From positions 496,001 to 560,000 of the forward strand of contig JALRMH010000010.1 in NCBI GenBank assembly GCA_026119935.1: a stretch of DNA of 64,000 nt, written 5' to 3'. Numbering within the stretch: position 1 is the first letter of the stretch; each line of letters opens with the position of its first letter. Made by a program: the position numbers and the translations under genes. Under the pieces are notes generated by a model. It ran no database searches and had not been told where the DNA came from. It saw nothing but the letters and a program-made list of their open reading frames with translations. The stretch comes from Endothia cerciana (lineage: Eukaryota; Ascomycota; Sordariomycetes; Diaporthales; Cryphonectriaceae). This document shows, in pieces, positions 21,709-33,646 of this stretch.

Positions 21709-22471
21709 AGTCGTGTAACCTTGACCTACGTGCTGTTTGTATTATCACTGGGTATTGTCTCAACGTCTCCGAGTCTGAGAGAAATCTCTATTTGCGAGTT
21801 GCCAGCCGTGAACTGAAAGGTTCTGTGCTAGACCATAATCTTCTGAATGCATTTCTGAGGTACTCAACAGAGAAACTTTCCACCCAGACACATAGCCTCT
21901 GACTATCAGCTTGCTCAAACTTTTTATTCTCAGCAATATAACATCGGAAATTTATTACGGACTCTTGCGTACCACAAGTACAATTATGACTTGAAATGTA
22001 AAAATTGTGCTTATGGTATGTATGTGGTGGTAGGTAGTACTGTACAGAGTCTTATCTATACGGTCTGGGAACTCTCCTGGACATACACCGGTACGGATTC
22101 TGATATTTGGATTGTGCCGGCCTTAGATCTGTGCCAGAAAAAGGAAAAAAAAAAAAAAAAAAAAAAAAAAAGGAAAAAGGGAATCAAAAGCATGAACCTC
22201 TTGAGTTTCTGAAAGTGCTGGTAGAGGAGACACCTCCGGCTGCATACCGGAAACCTACAATCAAGTTCAGGAGTGGTGTGTCAAGTGTCTAACATTGCAC
22301 TTGGTCCAATACGGCTCGTGGCCCGCATAATGGTTTATTACTGAATATGAATCTGTGCAGCTACAAGAGCGGGTCGGACTGTGCTTCATCCGAGGGGAGC
22401 GCTAGATAGCGGAGTATAGATTCGAATTCGGCCCTAATGGCGGCTTTGGTATCTGCGTCTCGAACAGCTGG
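21709..22471. other. convergent intergenic region with a poly-A tract
   Basis: A 763-bp gap between the phosphatase and ribonuclease 3' ends. It contains an A27 tract at 22145-22171. No gene is supported. Confidence 0.55.
22145..22171. repeat. A27 homopolymer
   Basis: Twenty-seven A in a row. It could be the tail of an old retroposed copy, but no recognisable element body or target duplication was seen beside it. Confidence 0.85.
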
Positions 22472-23024
22472 CTATGCCTTCTTGCATGCCACAAAGTCAT
22501 TGCCCGACGCGCCAGTGTGGGTGATGAGGTCGTCAAAAGTGCCGCTGCCGTCGAACACCACGCGGTCTGCCCCGGGAGAGCCACCGGTATAGACCTTGTA
22601 GGTTGACAGGACCGGGAACTCATACCAGGGCCCGGAGGTCGGGAAGGAGAAGCCCTCGTAATCCTCATACTCGTGAGGGTAACCTCCTAACGCCGTCGTC
22701 AGCGACTGGTTCTGGCGCCCAGTATATCCGGGCAGAGGTGGGATGTTTGGCTCTGCATACCCGGTGCACTCCCGCTCTTGTAGTCAGAGTAGCCCTGCTG
22801 CAGGGCCGCATCGATGTCCTCCTGCCAGTAGCATACCGACCCGCATGTGTACACGCAGGAGGCCCTCCGCTCGACCTCAGCCGCGCTTGGGGCCACGAGG
22901 GGAAGAGATACGGCGGCAGCGCCGGCCGCGGCGAGGATGAGAGTCCTGAGCTGCGGCAGGTTGTCAGCTTGTCACCTGGTCGAAGAGCCATATCTTGGAA
23001 GGAGGAAACAAACACACTGACCAT
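22472..23024 (-). CDS. secreted guanyl-specific ribonuclease (RNase T1/F1/N1 family)
   Basis: Exons (minus strand) 23024-23022, 22950-22761 and 22686-22472 give 135 residues. The first exon is just the ATG, followed by a 71-nt intron with a GCTGAC branch-like site and an acceptor CCGCAG. A signal peptide (LRTLILAAAGAAA) and propeptide come next. The mature enzyme shows CGSVCYWQEDI, YPHEYEDYEGF, YEFPVL, GGSPGADRVVF and ITHTGASGNDF. The four catalytic residues of RNase T1 are all present as H69, E87, R106 and H121. Such enzymes cut RNA after G through a 2',3'-cyclic phosphate. The second intron (74 nt) restores the conserved join before YPHEY. I see no inserted loops of the ribotoxin type, so a general nutritional or secreted RNase is the simplest reading. 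Confidence 0.88.
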
Positions 23025-24162
23025 GATGGGATTGATATAATTAAAGAATGCGCCCGCTAGAATGCAGGATGCTCAAGGTCCGGCTCGTTCCTGTCGGCCC
23101 GCTGGCTGTGAACCTGGCACGATGGTCCGGGCGACAGGTAGAGCACACGGCCTGACTGTCAGGCACCGCTGGGGCTATTTATGCTTCTTTTCATGCTTCT
23201 TATCATGCTCGCGATGCTTCCCTTGGCCGGAGGTGCCCGCTGCACGTGTCTCCACTACGGTCGCAACACACAAGGTTGCAGCTACGTTACACGGAGGTGA
23301 CGAGATACAGTCGGCTTCCACAGCCCCCTCCCCCCTCCCCCCTCCCCCCCGGGGCCGAGATGAAAAAGGGCCATTGACGAGCAGTGCTCCCCCGGATCCA
23401 TTACACGTGAACGCTTGTCTGGTCGGCGAGGCGCCCGCCGCGGGGATAAAAAATGCCACCTTCTCCATCTATACAAGCCCCGCCAGGTAAAGGTCCGCAG
23501 CCCCCTTTCCGCAAATGCCCACCGAGCCGCGGCGGACGTCGCGAACCACAGGTGGGGGATGCGAGGTCCGGCCAGTGATTGGGGCGTGGCCGGGGCCCTG
23601 TCGACGGTGCATGAAGTGGGCCCTGGCGAGACAACCCAATCATGTCTGGGCCGCTGGCCGGAAGGGGGAATACTGCCAAGGGGCTTTGATAAGCTTAATT
23701 TGACGCCGTCGTTGTGCCAAGGCCGTGGTGGATGCCCCCCCGTCTGGTGGGTAGAGAACTATTGTGACTGTCCTCGGATCTGCTGACGCTCAACAGATAA
23801 CACCTTCTACACAGAGGATCGGGGCAACTGCATCTTCTCGCGTATGTGTATCGCCGAAAGAGCTTCATATTCCTGACGCTACTACACACCCAACCCCCTT
23901 CGCTGGTCACGATCCGTGCCATCCCATCCCCTCTCTGCACTCACATACTCCTGGCGGCTGGCTTGCGTGCTCGCGTCTTCCTGGTGGTCCATCACTCCCA
24001 CTTCGCTGTGTCGAAAGAGGTACGCCAAAGACACATGAGCACCGCCATGCTTCAACGAGTCTCGCCTGTCGCAGTCCGCGTGCTCACAGACCAGCCTCCC
24101 CACAGATTCTTGCTAACCAGGTCATGCTGTCGCCCTGCATCATCATCACCACGCGTTTCAAC

Positions 24163-24187
24163 AAAAGAAGAAGAAGAAGAAGAATAA
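24163..24187. repeat. AAG trinucleotide microsatellite
   Basis: About six AAG/AGA units in a row. Confidence 0.8.
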
Positions 24188-25749
24188 GAAAACACCAATC
24201 AGGATCTGCTGGGGCGACGCTTCTTTTTGGCCGGTACCTCCTCGTTCTGGCTCCCTTCGAAATGTTCCTTTCGCTTGCACGGTTCTGTGGCACTCAGGCG
24301 GAGTCGGAAGTCCAATATCGACATTGTCTCCCAACAAGTCGTCATTATAGACACGTGATATTATCCCGGCCCCCTGCCTGCTTCTGACACCCCAGTAAGG
24401 TTTTCCCTGGTTAGAGGCAATATCACATAGCCTCCCTCAGTATTCCGCCACGGCGCGGACACTGTTCGAGACCTCCACAGGCGTTGGTAGTGTGATATGT
24501 CCGGCGCCAAGACAGACGACGGCAGCCTTTCGTACTGGGACGGCCTCGGGGGATGCAGCTCCAACCAGCGCACGACCGTGGGGTCTCTCGCCACGCCCGC
24601 CTCGAGCCCCGGTCCGAGGTCCGACCGCATGTCTTTCCGGTGGAGCTCCTTCCGGAATCCCGCTGGGGACGAGGGCGCAGGGTGATGATGAGTGTGAAGT
24701 CGGAGCCGGGCCCTCACCAGCTCGACGGCGGCGCGGCCCCCCCGAGAGCTCCTCGAGCAAACACAGCACGGCCCCTTCTGGGGGTATTCCACTGACGGCT
24801 CCGGCGCCTTCGCGGCCGAGTAGGGCCTGAGGTTGAGGCACGTACGGTCCAGGTGGGCGGCCCGCGCGGGACCGCTGGTGTCGGGAGCTCGGTGCTGGTG
24901 TGTGCGCTTGACCGGCCACATGACTGAGATGTATGTTTCCTTTGTCTATATCGGTAATGAGCGCCTGGGGAAGCTGGATGAATGTATATGGATTATGTCT
25001 GGCTAGATATTGGTTAGCGTACAGTTGGTAGGAGGCTGAGGGGCTGGCGTTGTCGTCTATCGAAAGCCGCGGCTGCCTGCTTGGGGTGATGCCAGAGTGT
25101 TCTCGGTATCGATGGTACTAATGTGTCCATCACAACTGCTCAAAATGCAAACATGTGGACGGTGGGATACCAAGCGGGTAGGAAGAAGTGTGCTGCCTGC
25201 CCATAGGACTTATGCTTACGTTTTCGGGATTCTCCCCATGTTCCGGTCGTGATGTAACAATACTTGAGCGGAACTGCTCGAGATATCATAACAATCCGAA
25301 CAGCCAGCGGGACGTGGTGCAAGGCTCCAGGAATATGGACGAGTCAATAGATTGTCGGTTTCTATGTGGAGCTGCTTATAACGCAGGGTCACGAGGTTTA
25401 TCCTTGAAAGCTGCAGTACACCCCGGTGCGCGTTTCCTCATAGTACCGCCATGAGTAGAGAGATCTATGACATCTCTGCACCACCGGCCCTCCCCCCATA
25501 ACGCCCTGACTGCCGTACCGTCCGGTCAGCTCTTGTCTGGCCTGGTGGTAGCCAGAGTGACGATCAGGGCCCGTATGCGAGGCTTTGTATTGCCGTTTTA
25601 GACAGGACTCACATGTTCCGACCCAAGCTGGTACGCGCCATCGCCACCAACCCAGCGCCTGAATACCCCTCCTCCCCATCTAGAAAGGCCAACTTTGGGG
25701 ACAAACCAAGCTCGAGAGGCGGCCCCCCGCGCCACCGCGGAGATCCTGT

Positions 25750-25762
25750 GGGGGGGGGGGGG
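25750..25762. repeat. G13 homopolymer
   Basis: Thirteen G in a row. Confidence 0.9.
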
Positions 25763-26466
25763 CGCAGCGCCACTATCAGCCACGTTGCCGTTTCCTGTCA
25801 GAGGGGGGAGGGGGGGTGGTGGATATCTTCTTCTTTCTCATTACCATTCCTGCCGCCCCGCCGGGCCGGTCCGCCTGTGCCGTCTCGGTTCCCCGTTCCA
25901 TCGGCGCTCCCTCCCCTCGCCGCTCGGCCACCGGCTCTGCCTGCAGGGACCAGCCTGGCCGCGCCGCGTCCCGCGTTTCGGTGGTCTGTCCCGGGGTGGT
26001 GGCCGGGGGGAGCCCCTGGATCCAGTCCATTATCCTCTTGTTGTCTTTTGTCACGCCGTCAGCAGGATCCGGCTGCGAGTGCCAAAGAAGAAGAAGAAAA
26101 CAGCAAAGAAACGAGAAGCTCAACCGCGGGGGTGACCAGCCTGGCGGAGCAGGCCTGGGGTGGGAGGGTGCCGGCCCTGGGTCGGTTTTCCCTCCAGGTG
26201 CGCTCGCTCCGTGGTGATGTATGGGCTTTGCTACTCACTCCAGTGTGCGGGGTGCTCGAGCTTGACGATGCCCACATGATCCTCCCTGTGGAGCAGGGCG
26301 CTCGGTATCCCATCCTGAGGGCCCGGCTGGGGCCCGGGCTGTGGCTGTGAGGGGCGGCTCATCCTGCTTGTTCTGTGTAGGGATTTCACCATCAGGCACA
26401 TCTTACAGGGGAGTTACTGATCTGCTGGAGGCGTAGAGGCTGGGTTACAGAGTCGGAGAAGCTGTT

Positions 26467-26481
26467 CCCCCCCCCCCCCCC
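26467..26481. repeat. C15 homopolymer
   Basis: Fifteen C in a row. Confidence 0.9.
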
Positions 26482-26833
26482 TCCCTCCCAAAATAAGAGT
26501 AGAATTTAATTGCTCTTCTTTAGTCACAGACGGCGTCGTCTGTGAATCACTTATCAACTGTGACAACTCATGATCGGTGGGAGAAGGCCCTGGGCGGCGA
26601 TGGCATGAGTCAACACAGCAAGGACGTCACAAGGAAAAATTGCACTCAGTCACCAAGGGAACGGGCATGAATAGTTTTGGACTAATTCATTCAAATCATG
26701 GTATACACATACGGTACCCCAACACCAGACCCCGCCCAGGACACTGTCAGGCCGGAGGGGCCACGGCGCTGAAGGGGGTCCTGCGGCCGGCATCGCGTGC
26801 TCGCTCGGGTCGCTCTCTTCCCCGCTGCCCCCA

Positions 26834-28379
26834 TCAGAGCGGGCTGCAGGTGAAGGCAGCGCGGACGGTTCCAGCGTGGTACTGGTTGATCTGTCAAGGA
26901 GGGCAGCGTCAGCACACGTGGCTCGCAACAACAACAACAGCGACAACGACGCAGAGGGGCCACAGGTGGGAATCTGAAACGAGGAAAGGAACGTACAATA
27001 TCCGCAATGCTGGCGTAGGTGCCGCAGACGAGCACGATGATGCCGATGGCAAAGACGAGGGCGTTGAGGAGGGCCAGGGGCAGGTTCTTCCTCTCGTACC
27101 ACCTGCCCTCCTTGACGAGCTTGAACCACATCCAGGCGGGGAGGTAGAAGGTGAAGCCGGAGATGAAGAGGCACGAGCAGATGGACAGCAGGTCGGAGAA
27201 GAAGGGGATGGCCTCGGCGATGACCCAGGCGATGATGGTGATGACGGTGATCAGGGCCAGCCAGGTGACCCAGCCCTTCCTGGTGTTGATGAAGCGGGTC
27301 ACGCTGTCCTTGTAGCAGCGGCCGTGGATGTAGCGGCCGACGACGGTGGTGTTGATGGAGCCCGAGATGAAGATGACGGGCAGGGCGGTGCCGAAGGCGA
27401 CCCTGCTGAGGACGGGGCCGGCGGAGAGGAGGGCGGGCGACTCGACGCTCTGGCCGACGAAGGCGTAGATGAGGGCGCCCGTGAGGGTGTAGATCATGAT
27501 CTCGATGATGCCGAGGGCCCAGATGGACTTGACGTAGTCCTTGGGGGTGTGCATCTCGTCCATGAAGGAGAACTGGCAGACGGCGAAGGAGTAGGCGAAG
27601 ACGATGTTGCCGAGGGAGACGAAGGCCTCGACGAAGGTGAGGCCGGGCTTGGGCCAGGCGGACCAGTCGGACTGGGCGATGGTGCCCTGGGCGGACTCGA
27701 TCCCGGTGCCGATGATCGTGATGCCGATGGCAACCATAATGCTGGCAAAGTCGATGTAGCCCAGGATGGCGACCTCGGCGAAGGAGGGGGGGATGGCCAG
27801 CAGCAGCAGGATGATGGCGGAGACGACGGCGAAGACGATGGAGCACAGGCCGTTGCCGTTGTCGGTGATGGTGCCGAAGGCGATAGCTCCGGTCAGGGTG
27901 TGGGAGCCGACGAGGAAGGTCAGCTGGGTGGCGAACATGGCGCCCACGAGCTCGTAGCCGAACCTGCCCATGAGCATGCCGCCGGCGTCGGCGTAGTGCG
28001 AGATGTGCGGGTGGCGGAGCTTGACCTGGCCGACGACGTGGGAGCTGTAGATGGCGATCATGCCGAGGCCGACGCAGACGATGACGCCGGCGACCATGCC
28101 CAGGTGAGCGAAGGCCGACGGGACGGAGAGGGAGCCGAGCGCGATGGCCTCGACGATCAGGACGACGGTCAGTCGCTTCCAGCCGAGCCGGTGGAACTTC
28201 TCGTGGCCCTGGGCGGCCCTGCGCTTCTCGAGGTCGGTCCAGTCCGCCACCTCGCCGGCCATCTGGTCCTGACCAAAGAGCCCCGGGGAGGGATGGGAGT
28301 TGGTCGCGCTGACGGTCTTCTCGACCTTGGCATCGTCGGGGCCCCCGGCGGAGGCCGTGTTGATGTTGAGGTCGCCCAT
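26834..28379 (-). CDS. amino-acid transporter, AAAP family
   Basis: Exons (minus strand) 28379-26997 and 26890-26834 give 479 residues. The 106-nt intron has a GTACGT donor, and its removal yields the short conserved tail INQYHAGTVRAAFTC, a common ending of fungal AAAP permeases. About ten to eleven hydrophobic spans are visible from residue 70 on, after a hydrophilic cytosolic N-terminus. Segments such as RLTVVLIVEAIALGSLSVPSAF and GTYASIADI are typical. The family moves neutral or aromatic amino acids across the plasma or vacuolar membrane, usually with protons; substrate is not inferable. The start MGDLNINT at 28379 is the first ATG near the conserved region; the frame is open further upstream through a GGT/GGC repeat that looks like leader sequence. 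Very high third-position GC leaves a long open antisense frame. Confidence 0.9.
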
Positions 28380-28460
28380 ATTCACAGGTCTCGAAGGCTC
28401 GTCGGGGGTGTCGTCGACGAGATGGAGAGGAGGATGTGCCGCAAGGGTTGAACGTGCTGT

Positions 28461-28500
28461 GGGGGTGGTGGTGGTGGTGGCGGTGGCGGTGGCGGTGGCG
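28461..28500. repeat. GGT/GGC trinucleotide repeat
   Basis: About a dozen GGT/GGC units on the plus strand, in the probable 5' leader of the transporter gene. Confidence 0.8.
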
Positions 28501-28884
28501 GACCTCACAGATTCTGAGCCCTTCAAGGATTTTTTTTCCCGTAGGGCTGTCTCTTCAACCCTCTTTCTTTCTTGACGCGGACGGAGAGAGAGAACACGCG
28601 AGCCCCTTCTTGGCGACAAGTTTTATTGAGCGCTGGGCCGAGGGGGGGAGGGGGAAAAAGAAAGAGAAAAAACAAGAATCGGGTACGGGCCGGGACCAGT
28701 GCCAGTAGCGCCCTTCGCTAGGAGGCACAGTCCGCGCTAGGTAAGGCAGGAAGCCTGCGATGACGTCCCTAAGCTGAACGTTCTCGTGGCGGACCGCGCG
28801 CGCGTGCCTGTGAAGTGGCAGTGGGAGGAGAGGGAAGGTCGGGACCGCCTTGCACCGAGTTCACGTCAACAAGAAGTCTTGAGA

Positions 28885-28926
<42 letters not shown>

Positions 28927-28940
28927 AGGGGGGGGGGGGA
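28885..28940. repeat. compound CA/GA microsatellite with a G run
   Basis: About nine CA units pass directly into about twelve GA units and then a run of about 12 G. Confidence 0.9.
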
Positions 28941-30031
28941 GGGAAGAGAGGAGAGGGAGACGCCGCCGGGAAAACACCAACGAGGGAGGCTCGCCAGGGT
29001 TAAATATCACACGAGGAAGGACGGTTACGAGAACCTCGCACCAGAGCCGTATCCTCCCTTACATACTGTGTACTTCTTGATATCGCACCGCATGGCAACG
29101 AGCTCGTCAGCCCATCCCTTCCTTATCTCCCTCCCCGGGGACCTGGCCCTAAGCCAAGGCTAGCATAGCAGGCCAGACACGGAGGACAGGTCGAATCTCG
29201 GGCATGATGGGCAGTCTGGATCATGGATGGTTAGACCGGGACCAGCCCGGGCGAGAGATTGGGTCAGGCGCGCCGAACACGGCTCTGGACTGGGCAGGCC
29301 ACCATGACGCCGAGGGCGACGGTCGATCCTCTCGCGTTTACTATAGCAGAGGGCCAGAGGCGGGGGCCCTTCTACTTAGTAAGGGCAAGGCTGAGGAGGT
29401 CGCGGTAGCCTCGGACGGAGGATGGATGGTAACCCAGGGCCTGCACGGCCTGAAGACCCTGGGAGTTTGCGTGCCCCGCGTGGGGAAAGCGTGGCCAAGA
29501 GATAAGGACAAGGAAAGATTTTAGATCTAAGATCTTGTCATATTTATTCGAGCCCGTGCGGGCCTGGGGGGAGGGGGGTGGGAAGAGAGAGACAGGAGAG
29601 AGAATTGTTGCATGATTCCGCATCCCTCTTCCTGTGCCGCGGAGGTCAAGCCACCCACCTCATCCTCGCGCGCCGGGTCCGCCCGACAGGAGCAGTCCTC
29701 TGAACAGGTACCGCCAGGTCCCCTTCTCTGGGCCCAGGGTGGTTTCCAGCGCGTAATGCGGTGGAGCCGGGTGCCATCCGTTATGAAAGAGTTTGCCCAT
29801 CAGAACATGGGGCGGCGGCTGATGTTGGGCCAAGCACGCGGCTCTGCGGACGGCCGCCGAGTCATTCCTTGACACACGGGAAGCCCGGAAATGCCCACGC
29901 ACCAGGTTTATTTCCCGTAATGCATTCCACACCGACCCCGTCGGGTCCCTGTCGATCAGGCCTTGTCCCGCCAAGTACCGACCCGCCGCCCTCGTCCCGC
30001 CGCGGCGTGTGGATGCCGCCGATGCGGCCAC

Positions 30032-30065
30032 ACCTTGACCTTGACCTTGACCTCGGCCTCGACCC
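30032..30065. repeat. imperfect hexamer tandem repeat
   Basis: ACCTTG-type units occur three times in a row, then two diverged units (CCTCGG, CCTCGA). Confidence 0.75.
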
Positions 30066-31321
30066 CCAGTCTTCACCAGGCCACCAGGGCGCCGGCCCCG
30101 ACCCCCACCCCAAGATTGGAAATCCGGGTCTCCTCTCTCACGCTCCCTCTTTCCTCGGTCAAATTTCGAGACTTTCTGGCGTGTTGTTGTGTAGATAAGC
30201 CAGGTCACGCCCAACCAGCAGGCTCCTCTCCATGACGGTCATATTGTATCACGAGAGGGGTCCACAGATCATGTTGCCTATACTGATCCTCCTATGGCCG
30301 CAGGGCGATCACCGTGAGCTGATGTGGCGGACCCGGCAGAGGGTAAGGACAGACAAAAATTTCTACCCTGCCAGCTGCTGTTCCCTCTCGCCGTCCATGC
30401 GGTGCATGGACCGCGGGCATGCCACCTCCGGGTTGAGAACCAGGGGCACCCTTCTCGAAGCCTACCGGATCTAGCAGCTGTAGGCGGGAGCCCATTACGT
30501 ACCATAGTAACTGTACATACCGCGCAGCCTTCCCTACCCGGCTGTACCATCCATCCAGTGGACTACTGCTATCCCTGACAGCCCTCCCGTCCTTGTGACG
30601 CTCAGGTCAACACTCCCCTCCTCCCCTCCCCCCCTCTCCCCCAGCCTCGCTCGGGCGGCCCGCTGTCTTGACATCTATGCATACGTAGTAGAAGGCATCA
30701 GACGCCCGCACCCATGCACATCAAGCAGAATCCCCACCGCCTCCCAACGACGCAGGCGCCCGCCGGAACGACCGCCACCTTTAACCCCCCTCTTGGCGCT
30801 GCAGGTGATCCCCGTCTCCCCCACGGGGTAAGAGGGCCGTGGGCTGGGAAGGTGCCGTGGCGTCGGGTCGCGGAACTGCAACAGCGGGGGCGCATCGAGG
30901 CATGGTGACATCTGCAGCCGACGAGCTGTATGCAGATGGGGCGGCAGGTACGTGCAGTACATTGTGGTGCCTTGTCAAGGTGCAAACACGGATCCAGAAG
31001 GGGTATAAAAAACAAAAAAAAAAAACAAAAAATATTGCTCTGACATTCTCTCACCGCCGGGATTTGGCGGGCCACCTGTCGACTCCTGTCTCGTCTGCAC
31101 TCTTCGGTATCGAAAGCGTAAGGGTATCTCAAAAACGTCTGTCCACCACCGCGTAGAGGAAATTTACTGTGTGCGCCTCTCTGTAGGCGCATAAGCATCA
31201 GTGGTGCGAATCCTCCTCCTCATAAGTCCCCCAGGCCCTCGAGGAAGCCCTGTACCGAAAATCACCCAGCACCCCCCGCCCGGATGCTCCCCAATATTGG
31301 CCCACATGCCGCAAGATCCAC

Positions 31322-33646
31322 TCAGTAGTCTTCATCACCACCGCCGAACTCCTCGCCGTCATCCTCATTGTCGTACTGCTCCTCGTAGTCCTCCTCCTCC
31401 TCCTCCACATCATCCTCGTCCTCATCCTCATCACCACCGTGCGTATCCCCCATGGCCTCGCCATCGTCCGAGGAGGCTGCGTCGCTGCCGGCGCGGCTGG
31501 TCTGCCGGCTGGCGATCTCGCTGCCGATCACGGAGCCCGGGCCGCGAGGGCCAGAGAGCATCTTCTTGAGGGCATCGTAATCGAACTTCTTGGAGACCTG
31601 GTGACGCTTGATTGTGGCCACGGCGGCGTCGCCCGCCGAGCTGGCGGGAGTGGACTGGCCCTCCCCAATGCGGGGCTTGCGGTGGTTCTTGCGGGGTTTC
31701 TTGGGAGGTGCCGTCTTCGCCTTGTACTCCTTCTCCTGCTGTTGGCGCAGCCAGTCCTTGTTCTCATTCAGCCACAGCTGCTCCTTCATCTGGGACTCCT
31801 CCTCGGTCAGCAGGCAGTTCAGCACCTCCGGGTCGTTGGCGAACTCGTCGTCGGCCACCTCGGGGGCGTCGATCAGCCCATCACCCTGGTACCTGACGGG
31901 TCGCAAGGACGCGCTGATGTCCAGTAGCTGCGCCTTCGTCTTCCCGGACCACTCTTCCGCAGCCTTCCACAAGTCCGACTCCACGTTTCCGATGTCCTGC
32001 GCGATCTTTACGGCCTTTTCAAGCTCTTCACCCTCCCACGTCTGCGCAAAGTCGAAGCCTCTCATGGCGCTGCCGTTTAACCGGCCTTTTCGGACAGATT
32101 TCGCCCCTGGGTGGACACTGCCCGTCGTTCCAGCGGCCGCGGCAACGCCCAACATATCAGAATCCGGCAGCGGGACGTCACCGTACTTCGAGGCCAGGGC
32201 GTCTTCCTGGTCCTGGTCGTCGTCGGGGTCAGCCTCGGCGAGGTCGTCCTCGGTGATGGCCGGGACCTGTGGGCTTGTGGACCTGCCTCGGGACCGGGCT
32301 CCAGGGGGTAAAGCAGGGATCGCAAATCCGTCCGGGTCGGTCTGGGTTTGCGAATGCTGAGGAGACGATGGGCCACTGCTTGTGGCGGCGGGGCCGTCGG
32401 CGGCGGGCTGGTCGTTTCGTTGTTTCTTAGAGGCGCCATCTGGCTGCTCGTCATTCACTGCGTCGGCGGCAGCTCGCTTGCGCTTGCGGGTCGCCGTCTT
32501 CTTCCGCATCTCGTCCCGGTACTCCTTCGTCTGCCGGTAGAAGGCGGGGGGGTCGTGCGTCTCCCCAATCAGTTCGTTCTCCCTGAAGTTGGCGATGCTC
32601 ATCTTGGCAGAGTCAACCCGGGCGAACTCGTCCAGGCGTTGCCTGAGGGTGGCCGTGGTAGTCTTGGCAACATACGAGACCTCCTCGGCTGTGCGCCGGA
32701 AGTTGTTCATCCTGGCGGCGACCATGACGGCGGAGCCGCAGACGCCGGCTGGTTTACGACCAGTATTGATCCAGTCGCGGTCCATCCTGGAGACGATGCG
32801 TACGGCGTCTTTCTGGACCTTTTCGGTCTCGCGATCGAACCCGAGCCGACTGCACATGCTCTTGATGATGTCCTCGGGGAACAACGGCTCAAAGGGGCAA
32901 TCCTTGGCGGGATCACTGTAGAGCAGTGCGAGCAGTTTCTTGAAGGTCCTGCCAAGCCTGAAGACGTCAAAGTTGATCGCGTCGGCGATGTCGATGAGCA
33001 TGGTTCTGGTATTGCCAGAGCTCCGTACAGCCCAGTAGACGGCAGCCCCAGCGCCTCGATCAGTAGTCCTACCGCGGAGGAAGCCCCGGCTCTGCATGTG
33101 CTTGAACTGTGCCATGGCCACGTCTGCTATCCTGGAAGGAAGTTGACACTTGAGGACGATGCCGTTGATGCTGTCCTGGCCGTTCTTGAGGGTCTCGAGG
33201 TTGTTGGGGCCATCGCCGCCGCCAGCAACACGGCGGCGGCCATTCTGCATGGTCATCCGGTGGCCAGCCTCGCCAAAGCCGATGTTGACACCCTGGGCGT
33301 AAGCCTGTCCATTTGCGGCCTCGCCGAACTGGACCTCACTGACGATGTTCATCTGGTCCGTAGCCTCAGCACCGCAAGACTTGCAGATTCCGTCCTCGCC
33401 CACGTCAGGAGTGGTACATTTGGGGTTGATGCAGCGAGGTCCGGTGGCGGTAATAGCAGGGACGGCGATGGAGGGAGGGGGGGGGGAGCCGGCGAGGGAG
33501 GAAGCCCTGCTGGCGCTGCTGGCATTGAGCTGGGCCTTCTGCTTGCGGCGCCAGTCCCGATCTTGGATCGCGCGGGCCGGGTTGAAGTTGGGCTTATTGG
33601 GCTTGGGGGTGCCCGCCCTCCGGGGGGTCCTGACCATGGACGACAT
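31322..33646 (-). CDS. BRF1: TFIIIB subunit BRF1
   Basis: An intronless frame of 774 residues. A zinc ribbon of the TFIIB type lies at C72, C77, C88 and C91 (CINPKC and CKSC). Two cyclin-like repeats follow, with KLLALLYSDP, GRKPAGVCGSAVMVAAR and TLRQRLDEF. The BRF homology region (LNENKDWLRQQQEKEYK) is in the C-terminal half, and the protein ends in a strongly acidic tail. BRF1 joins TBP and Bdp1 to form TFIIIB, which recruits RNA polymerase III to tRNA and 5S genes. I chose the start at 33646 (MSSMVRTPRR); about 70 residues precede the zinc ribbon, more than in yeast, and the frame is open a further 53 codons. A G10 run near 33477-33486 encodes a Pro stretch. Confidence 0.93.
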   Translation of the reverse strand: MSSMVRTPRRAGTPKPNKPNFNPARAIQDRDWRRKQKAQLNASSASRASSLAGSPPPPSIAVPAITATGPRCINPKCTTPDVGEDGICKSCGAEATDQMNIVSEVQFGEAANGQAYAQGVNIGFGEAGHRMTMQNGRRRVAGGGDGPNNLETLKNGQDSINGIVLKCQLPSRIADVAMAQFKHMQSRGFLRGRTTDRGAGAAVYWAVRSSGNTRTMLIDIADAINFDVFRLGRTFKKLLALLYSDPAKDCPFEPLFPEDIIKSMCSRLGFDRETEKVQKDAVRIVSRMDRDWINTGRKPAGVCGSAVMVAARMNNFRRTAEEVSYVAKTTTATLRQRLDEFARVDSAKMSIANFRENELIGETHDPPAFYRQTKEYRDEMRKKTATRKRKRAAADAVNDEQPDGASKKQRNDQPAADGPAATSSGPSSPQHSQTQTDPDGFAIPALPPGARSRGRSTSPQVPAITEDDLAEADPDDDQDQEDALASKYGDVPLPDSDMLGVAAAAGTTGSVHPGAKSVRKGRLNGSAMRGFDFAQTWEGEELEKAVKIAQDIGNVESDLWKAAEEWSGKTKAQLLDISASLRPVRYQGDGLIDAPEVADDEFANDPEVLNCLLTEEESQMKEQLWLNENKDWLRQQQEKEYKAKTAPPKKPRKNHRKPRIGEGQSTPASSAGDAAVATIKRHQVSKKFDYDALKKMLSGPRGPGSVIGSEIASRQTSRAGSDAASSDDGEAMGDTHGGDEDEDEDDVEEEEEDYEEQYDNEDDGEEFGGGDEDY

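Larger units (their letters stand above)
23025..26833. other. 3.8 kb gene-poor, GC-rich intergenic region
   Basis: No gene is supported on either strand. Open frames of 100-250 codons occur because GC content is high, but none has recognisable motifs or splice support. A minus-strand frame at 24361-24921 was the best of them and is still unconvincing. The stretch contains a short AAG repeat, a G13 run and a C15 run. Confidence 0.5.
28380..31321. other. 2.9 kb gene-poor intergenic region
   Basis: Upstream flank of the transporter and 3' flank of BRF1. It contains GGT/GGC, CA and GA microsatellites and a TTGACC-type hexamer repeat. No gene is supported. Confidence 0.5.

Noticed and set aside
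22145..22171. The poly-A tract as the tail of a retrotransposon
   Set aside because: No reverse transcriptase, element body or flanking target duplication is visible; a simple homopolymer is enough.
24361..24921. A possible minus-strand gene of 186 codons in the 23-27 kb desert
   Set aside because: Parallel frames of similar length exist on both strands in this GC-rich stretch. None has motifs, a signal peptide or convincing introns.
26577..28451. A 624-codon open frame on the plus strand opposite the amino-acid transporter
   Set aside because: It is antisense to a well-supported gene with strong third-position GC. Its product is a low-complexity Asp/Gly/Glu-rich string with no motif, as expected of such shadows.
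29185..29200. A weak tRNA T-loop-like string (GGTCGAATCTC)
   Set aside because: It lacks the TTCGA core of the B box, and no cloverleaf forms around it.
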